DNA from: Nesterenkonia lutea | Lineage (GTDB): Bacteria; Actinomycetota; Actinomycetes; Actinomycetales; Micrococcaceae | DNA: 64,000 nt | Direction: 5' to 3' | NCBI RefSeq assembly: GCF_014873955.1 | Contig: NZ_JADBED010000002.1 | Location: 11,300-75,299, forward strand | Program-made: the position numbers and the translations under genes | Shown here: positions 33,748 to 40,838 of the stretch, in pieces | How the letters are laid out: the number at the start of each line of letters is the position of its first letter | Numbering within the stretch: position 1 is the first letter of the stretch | Notes under the pieces: model-generated | What the model was told of the DNA's origin: nothing | Seen by the model: only the letters and a program-made list of their open reading frames with translations | Databases searched by the model: none

Positions 33748-34833
33748 ATGGCAGACAACCAGGGATCAGGATGCGGCCTCGTGCTTGGCATCCTCGCCGT
33801 GTTGATCGGAGTGCCGCTATTCATCCTCGTCATAGCGATCAGCGGTGGCGAAGAAGAGCAGCCGCAAGCCTCCTGCCGACCGGGCACCACGGAAGATAGC
33901 TCAGCCATTCCCAAGGAATATCAAGAGGCGCTTGAATCCGCGGCCGCTGAATCCGGGCTGTCCGTCGATCTATTAGCCGCACAGATCGACGCCGAATCAG
34001 GATGGAACCCCGACGCCACGAGCCCGGTAGGAGCCGAAGGACTCACGCAGTTCATGCCCCAGACGTGGACGACCTACGGCGACGGGGGAGACCCCTTCAA
34101 CCCCGAGGACGCGATAGCAGCTATGGGCCGCTATATGGCCGCTGTGTCCGACGAGGTATCGGACTTCGCCGGAAATGGGCGCGAGCTAGCCGAACTCTCC
34201 CTCGCGGCGTACAACGCCGGCCCAGGGGCTGTGCAGAACGCCGGGGGAATCCCAGGCTTCCCTGAGACCGAAGAATATGTAGACAAGATCATGGGGAGCG
34301 CGCAGGGCAACTACTCGGCCGACTGCTCACCTGTTGGTGGCCAGGAGATCGGAGAGCTTGGCACAGGGGAGTGGACAAGCCCGCTGCCAGGTGCTCCCAT
34401 AACGTCCGGTTTTGGTGCCCGGACGTGTCCGATCCTTAACGCCTTGAACTGCTCAGGCGGCTCGTCTGATCATCGGGGGATCGACTTCGCCGGCTCATCC
34501 GGTTCAACTGTGGTCGCGCCGATGGATCTAGAGATCCGCGCAACCGGCGTGATCGACGGTTGGGGACAACTCGGCTGGGTAGTGCTGGCAAAGATGCCCA
34601 ACGCACCAGGTCTGCATATCGAATTCGCCCACTGCGCCGCTAACAGCATCGAGGTAAATCCCGGTGACACCGTGGCACCAGGCACCCCGCTATGCACCCA
34701 GGGAAACACCGGGTCATCGGCAGGAGAGCACCTACACTTCCAAATCGGAACGCCCGAGGGCGACGAGTCCATTCCAGGGTGGGAAAACCTCGTTGATCCC
34801 GCGCCGCTACTGAGAGAAAAGGGCATTAGCTAA
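33748..34833 (+). CDS. Bifunctional lytic transglycosylase / M23 endopeptidase of the transfer system
   Basis: 361 residues. One transmembrane helix lies at 10-32. An SLT-type lytic transglycosylase domain spans about 60-180, with catalytic E83 in AQIDAESGWNP and the AEGLTQFMP and AAYNAGPG motifs. An M23 peptidase domain spans about 210-350, with zinc ligands H242 and D246 (DHRGIDFAG) and H328/H330 (HLHFQIG). Such two-domain wall hydrolases (VirB1/TcpG/CwlT type) open the peptidoglycan for a Gram-positive conjugation channel. It overlaps the next gene by an ATGG-type junction, so the two are co-expressed. Confidence 0.88.
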   Translation: MADNQGSGCGLVLGILAVLIGVPLFILVIAISGGEEEQPQASCRPGTTEDSSAIPKEYQEALESAAAESGLSVDLLAAQIDAESGWNPDATSPVGAEGLTQFMPQTWTTYGDGGDPFNPEDAIAAMGRYMAAVSDEVSDFAGNGRELAELSLAAYNAGPGAVQNAGGIPGFPETEEYVDKIMGSAQGNYSADCSPVGGQEIGELGTGEWTSPLPGAPITSGFGARTCPILNALNCSGGSSDHRGIDFAGSSGSTVVAPMDLEIRATGVIDGWGQLGWVVLAKMPNAPGLHIEFAHCAANSIEVNPGDTVAPGTPLCTQGNTGSSAGEHLHFQIGTPEGDESIPGWENLVDPAPLLREKGIS

Positions 34834-35438
34834 TGGGCCGGAACACCGTCATCGGAATCATCGTCGCCGTGCTGCTGCTCGTCGCAGCCGGGGGAGCGTT
34901 CGCCTACGTCGCTGTCTCATCGAATGAGCCCACGGCTGAGGAACCCGCGCCCGCGCGGACCACGCCGCCGAGCCCTTCAGCGTCTCAGCCCGAGCCGCCC
35001 GAAGAGACCTTGGATGAAGGTCAGGACGAAGATCCCCTAGCTGCTGATCGTGAGGCGATGGAGGAACTGGGGATGGAGGTCGCGGAAATCATGACCACCT
35101 GGGACCCCAACGAGGACTTCAACCAGACCGCTGCCGAAATGCGCGCAGCGGATCTCATGACCGAGGAACTAGCCGTCTCGATCACCGCACCCGAGCGCCC
35201 GACCACAGGCACCGAATGGCTCGAAGCGGCCGAGGCCGGCGCGACGAGTCAACCGACCGTGAAACCCAACCGGGCGACGTCTAACGAGGTTGTCTCCATC
35301 GAGGCGACGTGGGTATGGGTCACTCAGGATGGGGACGTGATCAGCAATCCGACCGAGCGCCGGCTGTTCTTCTTCAACTTCGAGGAAGGCGACGACGGCG
35401 AGCTACTGGTCTCGAACTACAGTTACGACACCGCCTGA
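34833..35438 (+). CDS. Membrane-anchored VirB8-like or accessory protein
   Basis: 201 residues. A single N-terminal transmembrane helix (IGIIVAVLLLVAAGGAFAYV) is followed by a Pro/Ser/Glu-rich linker of about 40 residues and a mixed alpha/beta extracellular domain. This matches the size and layout of VirB8/TcpC-like scaffold proteins, but no specific motif proves it. It is the second gene of an operon with the wall hydrolase. Its last 36 bases overlap the convergent pentapeptide gene. Confidence 0.55.
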   Translation: MGRNTVIGIIVAVLLLVAAGGAFAYVAVSSNEPTAEEPAPARTTPPSPSASQPEPPEETLDEGQDEDPLAADREAMEELGMEVAEIMTTWDPNEDFNQTAAEMRAADLMTEELAVSITAPERPTTGTEWLEAAEAGATSQPTVKPNRATSNEVVSIEATWVWVTQDGDVISNPTERRLFFFNFEEGDDGELLVSNYSYDTA

Positions 35439-36407
35439 GATTCCCTTTTCTGGGGTTGAAGGTCGGTGCCCGTCTGGCCATACCGTATTAGTGTCCCACC
35501 TTGCCGCTGCCTCGAGCTGCTTGCGACGCCACCCTTTGGCGTCAGCGAGAATCGTCCCTCGCAGGTCCGCTCCGGTCAGGTTTACCCCGTGGAGAAGACA
35601 GCCTTCCAAGCTCGCTCCTTTGAGTACGGCTCGGCGTAGGTCGGCTTTATGGAAGTTCGAGTCGATCAACTCGCACTCCTGCAAGTTGGCCCCTGGCATA
35701 TAGCTATAGATGAACACGGACTCGGGTAGCTCAGTTTTGTAGAAGCTGGCGTCACCTAAATGGCATCCCGAAAACCGAGAACGCGGCAACGTCAGGCTGG
35801 ATACGTTCAAATTCTGGAGATTCGACCCGTGAAAGTCCCCACTGATTTCGTGGTGGCCCGCCACTTGGCTTATGGCTCGGAAGGTGTCGACCAATATTTG
35901 AGGTGGGGTCCGCTGGCGCGCGTTCTCATCTGACGTTGGAGGATCACGCCGCTCTGCTTGATCGCGAATGTATGAACTCAGTAGGTTCGTGATCATCTGC
36001 GCGTCTTCGGTTTCTCTCGTCTCAATCGCAAGACGCTGAAGGGCGTAAAGACCTCCGTAGTTGAGCGTGTTCGAGGAATCGCCTAGCTGTGAGACGGCCT
36101 CGGTGTAACGACTTGTCCAGTGCCGGTCCCGTTCAATCTGAAGAGCCTGTTGCTCCCGCTCATGCCGCTTCCACGAGAGGAGTGCGGTCACAGCCGCGAG
36201 GATTCCTCCAAAAAGCAGCAGGACGACTTGCCTCTGTGAACTTGCCTGGTCGGTTTCGTCATCGGCACCGGCACCGAGCCAGCTAAATAGGTCCGGGGCT
36301 CGTACTATCAAAAGAACTAGTGCAGCAAAGAACACGATCAGGCAAACGGGAACCCCAATGCGAGGAACCCACCGCTGAACCCACCGCCGCCGAATCCGTG
36401 TTTTCAC
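35403..36407 (-). CDS. Membrane pentapeptide-repeat protein
   Basis: 334 residues. Two transmembrane helices (VCLIVFFAALVLLIV and VVLLLFGGILAAVTALLSW) are followed by a cytoplasmic helical segment with the common actinobacterial RYTEAVSQLG...GGLYALQRLA block. About 20 pentapeptide units of the A(D/N)Lxx type come next (for example ANLQECELIDSNFHKADLRRAVL). The repeats fold as a right-handed beta helix. The role is unknown for this type. It interrupts the plus-strand transfer genes on the opposite strand and overlaps its neighbour tail-to-tail, so it looks inserted as cargo. Confidence 0.78.
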   Translation of the reverse strand: MKTRIRRRWVQRWVPRIGVPVCLIVFFAALVLLIVRAPDLFSWLGAGADDETDQASSQRQVVLLLFGGILAAVTALLSWKRHEREQQALQIERDRHWTSRYTEAVSQLGDSSNTLNYGGLYALQRLAIETRETEDAQMITNLLSSYIRDQAERRDPPTSDENARQRTPPQILVDTFRAISQVAGHHEISGDFHGSNLQNLNVSSLTLPRSRFSGCHLGDASFYKTELPESVFIYSYMPGANLQECELIDSNFHKADLRRAVLKGASLEGCLLHGVNLTGADLRGTILADAKGWRRKQLEAAARWDTNTVWPDGHRPSTPEKGISGGVVTVVRDQ

Positions 36408-36429
36408 ACCGTGATCATGTCACGAGCAC

Positions 36430-36820
36430 CAGCCACCAAGGGCGGTGCAGCGCGAAACCCGCGCGCTGCACTAGGGGACGGCCGCTGGCGCGTCCGGCTG
36501 TGATGGTCCGGCCCTTGCGCTCGTTCCTCGCTACAGGTCCGGCCCAGTCTCTTTTTTCTGTCGTGCTGTCCTTCCGATAATACGCCCGCGCTCCATTGCG
36601 ACAACCCCTCCTCGTTCCTCGTCGGGGTCTGCGCCGTCCAAGACTTTTTCTCGGCGCTCGTTCCTCGCTTATTTCCTCGAAAAACTCCCGGCCGGCTGGC
36701 CTTCGGTGTCTCCGTTCCGACGCGAGCAGCTCGCAAGCTTCGCCAGCACGAAGAAAAAACGTTGAGGGGCTTGGGTCGGGGAGCTGGCACCGTCTCATAG
36801 CCCCGGATACGGAACACTTG
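36430..36820 (+). ncRNA. Structured 5' leader with repeated hairpins, copy 1
   Basis: This 390-base non-coding stretch upstream of the DUF4192 gene folds into a series of hairpins: GTGCAGCGCG (36445-36454) with CGCGCTGCAC (36462-36471); GGTCCGGCCC at 36505 and 36536, which can pair with wobbles around the loop CTCGTTCCTCG; ACCCC (36604-36608) with GGGGT (36624-36628) around the same CTCGTTCCTCG; and GCGCCG/CGGCGC followed by a third CTCGTTCCTCG at 36657-36667. The last 120 bases are nearly the same as those before the ArdC-like gene. Different arms around one conserved loop suggest a structured RNA or repeated protein sites. Confidence 0.5.
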
Positions 36821-37897
36821 ATGTTTGAAAACGAGAGCAACAAGGCCCTGAACATCACCGAGGCGACCGGCTACCTTGCAAGTGTCGTCTCCACGTTCGG
36901 TTACCTGCCAGAGAACTCACTCTTGGTCCAGGGAATCCACGACGGGATGACGACCTACCACCTGCGCGTTGATCTGCCAGACCTCAACCACACCGGCCGC
37001 GTGCTGGCGATGGTCCGAGACGCGACCGTAGGCAACGGCTCAGAGGCAATCATGATCGGAGTCTACGACGACCACAAGGCCCCGAACGGCGCGCAGGCCC
37101 TGGCCCCGCTGGTCTCAGAGATCGCGGCGGAGTTGGAGCTGTTCAACGGCCCCGAGGTAGTCATGAGCTGGTATGTCGGAGCAGAAGATATGTTCCGCTT
37201 CAACACCCCGGAAGCATCATCGAACGTGACCCAGGTAGTCACCGAGATATGCGACCGACAGTTGGCAGGACTCACCACGGAATCAATGGTGACCCCAGCT
37301 CAGCGGGTGGAACGCTTCTCAACCGTGGAGGCCCCCGAGTTCGCGGACCTTTTGGACGAGGCCCGAGCCGCTGACCTCGATGCCGCCCAGGTGCTCACCG
37401 TCTGGGAATCAGCACTAGAGCGGATCACGAAGCACGATCCGATCCTCCCGAGCACGCTGGCCACCCTGGCAGTGTCCCTAGAGCGCACCAAGCACCGCGA
37501 CGCGGTGATGGTGCTGGCGGCAGGAGATCGCCCCGCCGCCGGAGCCATCTACCTCGGTTCTGATGCGCCCCAGCACGAGCGGGCCGAGAAACTGCGTCTC
37601 GGACTCACCGGGCAGGCCCCCAACTGGGCAGGGATCGACGCGCTAGCGGAGATCCTCGCGGTGATCATCTCAGGCTTGAAGGACCAAGGGAAGATCACGG
37701 CGCAGTCCTACACAGTCATGAATTGGGTTGAGTGGACTAAGGGCCGGGGCTCCATCGGGGGAGAGTTCGGAGACAAGGCGCTAGAGATTGATCCCACGAT
37801 CCAGTTGCCCCGGATGCTGGACGTGATGGGTGTCTGCCGATGGGCCGCAGTGCGAGAACACTCCTGGGGCCAGTACAAGATCCGCCGCAACCAGTGA
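36821..37897 (+). CDS. DUF4192-family protein
   Basis: 358 residues from ATG 36821. GYLASVVSTFGYLPENSLLVQGI, then HTGRVLAMVRDATVGNGSEAIMIGVYDD, is the DUF4192 signature. The middle contains RVERFSTVEAPEFADLL and the C-terminal third holds LRLGLTGQAPNWAGIDALAEIL. The family is frequent on actinobacterial plasmids and transfer elements; its function is not established. It has an unusually long structured leader and ends at a hairpin terminator. Confidence 0.8.
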   Translation: MFENESNKALNITEATGYLASVVSTFGYLPENSLLVQGIHDGMTTYHLRVDLPDLNHTGRVLAMVRDATVGNGSEAIMIGVYDDHKAPNGAQALAPLVSEIAAELELFNGPEVVMSWYVGAEDMFRFNTPEASSNVTQVVTEICDRQLAGLTTESMVTPAQRVERFSTVEAPEFADLLDEARAADLDAAQVLTVWESALERITKHDPILPSTLATLAVSLERTKHRDAVMVLAAGDRPAAGAIYLGSDAPQHERAEKLRLGLTGQAPNWAGIDALAEILAVIISGLKDQGKITAQSYTVMNWVEWTKGRGSIGGEFGDKALEIDPTIQLPRMLDVMGVCRWAAVREHSWGQYKIRRNQ

Positions 37898-37915
37898 TCG
37901 AGTAGAGGCTAATCG

Positions 37916-37955
37916 GGCCCGGTCCTAGCTATCCAAACTAGCTAGGGCCGGCCCG
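37916..37955 (+). terminator. Terminator after the DUF4192 gene
   Basis: GGTCCTAGCT at 37921-37930 pairs with AGCTAGGGCC at 37940-37949 around ATCCAAACT, with further GC pairing outside and a CCTTT tail. The core AGCT-ATCCAAACT-AGCT is identical to that of the terminator at 39323-39367. Confidence 0.65.
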
Positions 37956-37959
37956 GTCC

Positions 37960-38424
37960 TTTGCCTGAAAATCGGGGGACCGCTGCGTACCGCCGCGAGG
38001 GCGCGCAGCGGGCGAGAGCTGCCCGCCCTCGCGCTCCGCTGCGCAGCGCGAAAACCCGTGCGCTGCACTACAGGCCGGGCCGTTGCTCGTTCCTCGCATC
38101 GACCCGGCCTGTAGTGGTCCCGGTGTTGCGTTCGTTCCTCACTCCACACCGGAACCATCCTCATTTTTCCTGCTGTCCTTCGGATTTTTCGTCCCCATCG
38201 GAGCCGCCACAACCCGGTTCGTTTCTCACCGGGTCTGCGCCGTCCAAGACTTTTCCTCGGCGCTCGTGCCTCGCTTATTTCCTCGAAAAACTCTCGGACG
38301 GCTGGGCTTCGGTGTGACAACTCCGCTGGGAACAGCTCGTGAAACTCGCCAGCAGGAAAAACGATGGGGGAGACCAACCCAGGGCACCGGTCCTGAGCCC
38401 CCACTACCGAGAGGAATAGCTACC
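37960..38424 (+). ncRNA. Structured 5' leader with repeated hairpins, copy 2
   Basis: The non-coding 465 bases before the ArdC-like gene hold: GCAGCGC (38043-38049)/GCGCTGC (38060-38066); a perfect 12-bp stem CTACAGGCCGGG (38068-38079)/CCCGGCCTGTAG (38103-38114) with loop CTCGTTCCTCG; GGTCCCGGTGT (38116-38126)/ACACCGGAACC (38146-38156) with loop motif TTCGTTCCTCA; ACCCGGT (38212-38218)/ACCGGGT (38228-38234) with loop TCGTTTCTC; and GCGCCG (38237-38242)/CGGCGC (38258-38263). The segment 38230-38360 is a near copy of 36625-36750. Arms differ while loops stay alike, the pattern of selected structure. Confidence 0.5.
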
Positions 38425-39309
38425 GTGGCTAAGAAATTCAAGAACACCAAGACTCCCGAGCAGCGCAAGACCGAAGCTGCCGAGCTGCACGCTCAGATCG
38501 CCGCAGGAGTCGAGAGCTTGACCGACTCGCAGCAGTGGGAAAAGTACCTCAGCTATTGCCGCGCGTTCCACTCGTACAGCATCAGCAATATTTTGTTGAT
38601 CATGGCGCAGATGCCGGAAGCCTCGCGTGTGGCCGGCTTCCGTCGCTGGCAGGAGCTGGGCCGGTGCGTGTCTCGTGGCGAGAAGGGTATCCGCATCCTG
38701 GGATATGCCAAGAAGAAGATAGAAGAAGAGACCGAGCAGGGCGAGACCGAAGAACGATACGTCGAGTATTTCCCGCCGCTGTCAGTGTTCGATATCTCGC
38801 AGACCGAGATAATAGATGAGGACAAGGCCAACGCAGGAGTGATCGTCCACCGCCTCGAAGGTGAGGACGCCGGAGGTATCGCGGGTGCCGTAGAAGACTG
38901 GCTCACCGATGAAGGCTGGACCGTCACCACGGAGGCTATCGGCGGCGAGACCAACGGCATGACGAGTGCCGCACTTCGCAAGGTGATGATCTCGGAGAAG
39001 CTTTCACCGGCCCAGCGCGCTAAGACGATGATTCACGAAGCTGCACACGTTGTGCTGCACACCGACGAAGATCCCCGGGAGTACGTCGAGCACCGAGGCC
39101 AGAAGGAGACCGAGGCCGAGAGCGTTGCCTATGTGGTCGCGGGAATGTTTGGACTGGACACCAGCAGCTACACCATCGGGTATATCGCAGGTTGGGCGCA
39201 GGGGGACACCGAGATAATACGCAGCACCGCCGCCCACGTTCTGAAAGCCTCACACATCATCTACGAGGCACTGACCGAGACCGCCGAGCAGGTAGAAGCA
39301 ATAGCCTAA
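38425..39309 (+). CDS. ArdC-like antirestriction protein with zinc-peptidase domain
   Basis: 294 residues from GTG 38425 behind GAGG. The N-terminal ssDNA-binding ArdC domain carries SILRNILLI-like YSISNILLIMAQMP and GFRRWQELGRCVSRGEKGIRIL. The C-terminal domain has HEAAH (H204, E205, H208) with a downstream QKETEAESVAYVVAG, the ImmA/IrrE-type metallopeptidase motif. ArdC proteins enter the recipient with the transferred strand and protect it from restriction. Its place among transfer genes fits that. The long leader suggests special expression control, perhaps early after transfer. Confidence 0.82.
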   Translation: MAKKFKNTKTPEQRKTEAAELHAQIAAGVESLTDSQQWEKYLSYCRAFHSYSISNILLIMAQMPEASRVAGFRRWQELGRCVSRGEKGIRILGYAKKKIEEETEQGETEERYVEYFPPLSVFDISQTEIIDEDKANAGVIVHRLEGEDAGGIAGAVEDWLTDEGWTVTTEAIGGETNGMTSAALRKVMISEKLSPAQRAKTMIHEAAHVVLHTDEDPREYVEHRGQKETEAESVAYVVAGMFGLDTSSYTIGYIAGWAQGDTEIIRSTAAHVLKASHIIYEALTETAEQVEAIA

Positions 39310-39322
39310 GCAGCACACAGAG

Positions 39323-39367
39323 AGAGGCCCGTACCTAGCTATCCAAACTAGCTAGGTACGGGCCTCT
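39323..39367 (+). terminator. Strong terminator after the ArdC-like gene
   Basis: AGAGGCCCGTACCTAGCT (39323-39340) and its exact reverse complement (39350-39367) form an 18-bp stem around ATCCAAACT, followed by TTTTC. The loop and inner stem are the same as in the terminator at 37916. Confidence 0.85.
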
Positions 39368-39387
39368 TTTCTGATTCTAGTGCGGTA

Positions 39388-39487
39388 TCGGTGTGCACCG
39401 CATCGAGCGGTGCAAACCGGCGAGGGGCTGCCACCCCTCGCGCTCCCCGCTGACCCCGGGACGCCACCGGACCAGGAGAAGGTGCCT
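39388..39487. repeat. Short palindromic intergenic sequence
   Basis: GCGAGGGG and CCCCTCGCGC form a hairpin (about 39420-39443), preceded by a GGTGTGCACCGC element that recalls the palindromes at 36445 and 38043. It seems to be a reduced third member of the hairpin-rich intergenic sequences of this region. The CTCGTTCCTCG loop motif is absent. Confidence 0.35.
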
Positions 39488-39787
39488 CTAGTTGTGTGTC
39501 ATTTCGTAGTTGATCCGTTCGGACCTATCGCCCTCACTGTCGCCAGTCTTGCGCGCAGTTGCTTTCGGTGGCTTGGCGAACTTGTTGACCTGGGCGCGGG
39601 TCCATCCCTGCTTTTCAGCAGCGGTCATCAGGCGCTTCTCTTCCTTCTTCGCTTCGTTGAGTTCGTGTTCAAGATCCACGCGCCGGGCGACTGCCTTGGC
39701 GAGATCTTCAACGGCTGCCATGCGCTCTTCGTTGACCTTCTGTGCTTCTTCAAGGACGTGGCGCTGTGCTGGGGTGAGTTCTCTCAT
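39488..39787 (-). CDS. Small coiled-coil protein of the mobilisation region
   Basis: 99 residues, almost entirely helical with heptad-like spacing (VLEEAQKVNEERMAAVEDLAKAVARRVDLEHELNE). A basic Pro/Lys-rich stretch (FAKPPKATARKTG) follows. It overlaps the preceding HTH gene by an ATGA. No family was recognised. It may be a relaxosome or DNA-compacting accessory. Confidence 0.55.
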   Translation of the reverse strand: MRELTPAQRHVLEEAQKVNEERMAAVEDLAKAVARRVDLEHELNEAKKEEKRLMTAAEKQGWTRAQVNKFAKPPKATARKTGDSEGDRSERINYEMTHN

Positions 39788-40047
39788 TGGTCTGAGTCTA
39801 TGCCGGGTAGCTGCTCAGTTTGAAGTGTCGCAGCCTGATTCCCTGAGCTGGACACATGCAACGTCGGTTCAGTCCGCTCTAGCTGACCGATCACCCACGC
39901 GTGCACCGCCTCATCTACATAGCGGATTACGTGTTCTCCGAACTCCAACCAGACCGGGCCGAGACCGGCCCCGCGCCAGAACGCGAGATCTGCTTCTGTC
40001 ACGTCGAGCTGCTGCGCTACCTCGCTGGGAGTGATGATTCGGGACAT
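39784..40047 (-). CDS. Small excisionase-like HTH protein
   Basis: 87 residues. ITPSEVAQQLDVTEADLAFWRGAGLGPVWLEFGEHVIRYVDEAVHAWV is a MerR/Xis-type winged helix-turn-helix. It is transcribed away from the candidate oriT and relaxase genes and co-transcribed with the coiled-coil gene. Likely roles are regulation of mobilisation or oriT bending. Confidence 0.6.
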   Translation of the reverse strand: MSRIITPSEVAQQLDVTEADLAFWRGAGLGPVWLEFGEHVIRYVDEAVHAWVIGQLERTEPTLHVSSSGNQAATLQTEQLPGIDSDQ

Positions 40048-40080
40048 GGTTACCTCCTGGTTTGCTTGGTCATCGTTCTT

Positions 40081-40400
40081 TTCGGCAACTGCCGAATATC
40101 GGGTGGATCAGGTTCGGTCCAGCCTGGAGATTGGTCCGTGGAATACCGGAGCGATTGAGCGAAGCGATTGAGTGAGGATATGCCGCGAAAGCCGGTCGGA
40201 TGGCTTGACCGGTTCTGCGCAGCCCGCAAGCTCCCCCTGCGAAAAGAACGCTTGTCTTTTCAAGTCCGCACGTTCAGACACAGAAGGACCGCGGAAGGTT
40301 TCCCGGCGGAGCAAGCTGTAGAGTTAGCACGGCTAACTTGCTTGCGGCCCTTGTTGCTGCGCTGGGCCTGTGGCACCCTTGAACCCATAGGGTTCAAGGG
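40081..40400. other. Candidate origin of transfer (oriT)
   Basis: This gene-free interval just upstream of mobC holds several oriT-like features: a hairpin TTCGGC-AACT-GCCGAA (40081-40096); a tandem 13-base repeat AGCGATTGAG(C/T)GA (40150-40162 and 40163-40175); AGTTAGC-ACG-GCTAACT (40322-40338); and CCCTTGAACC (40376-40385) with GGTTCAAGGG (40391-40400), followed by TCGTTGCACTGG. Relaxases of this class usually nick beside an inverted repeat next to their own operon. The nick site is not determined. Confidence 0.45.
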
Positions 40401-40433
40401 TCGTTGCACTGGGCTTCAAGGGCGGTGAGTTTC

Positions 40434-40838
40434 ATGTCAGGACGGATGCGGCAAGCGAACGCCAGGGGCGGTCGCCCGATCCGTCGTGAGGTGAAGCTGA
40501 CCGAGTTCGAGGACAACGCCCTCTACTTCGCAGCTTCGGCGGCCGGCATGACTCCCGCGCGATTCCTCAAGGAATCTGCGTTGTCCCGTCACCGTGGAAT
40601 CAGCGTGTCGGAGCGCCACGAACTGATCACTCGACTTCACCAGATCCAAGGCGCGATTGCGGCCATTGGCAACAACATCAATCAGCTCGCCCGCCACGCC
40701 AACGCCGAGGATGCACTCACCAAAGAGATCAGCGCGGAGTTAACTCACTCACTGACTCAGGCGCGCGCCACTATGCAGCGTGTCAATGATGTGTTGCCGT
40801 CGTTGGCTGTGTCCCCCGAGGAAGCTGATGCCACATGA
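40434..40838 (+). CDS. mobC: MobC-like relaxosome accessory protein
   Basis: 134 residues from ATG 40434. It has a basic N-terminus (RQANARGGRPIRREVKLTEFE), a ribbon-helix-helix-like part, and the MobC family block IGNNINQLARHAN. It overlaps the relaxase start. MobC proteins bind and melt oriT for the relaxase. Confidence 0.85.
   Translation: MSGRMRQANARGGRPIRREVKLTEFEDNALYFAASAAGMTPARFLKESALSRHRGISVSERHELITRLHQIQGAIAAIGNNINQLARHANAEDALTKEISAELTHSLTQARATMQRVNDVLPSLAVSPEEADAT

Noticed and set aside
36427-36858. Overlapping long frames across the leader of the DUF4192 gene, and their near copies at 37925-38468
   Set aside because: The shared protein-like segments arise because the underlying hairpin-rich DNA is duplicated. 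The frames have no family match and run antisense or through the leaders.
39784-40047. Excisionase of an integrative element
   Set aside because: The fold fits, but no integrase or attachment-site pair is visible, so it is reported only as an HTH protein.
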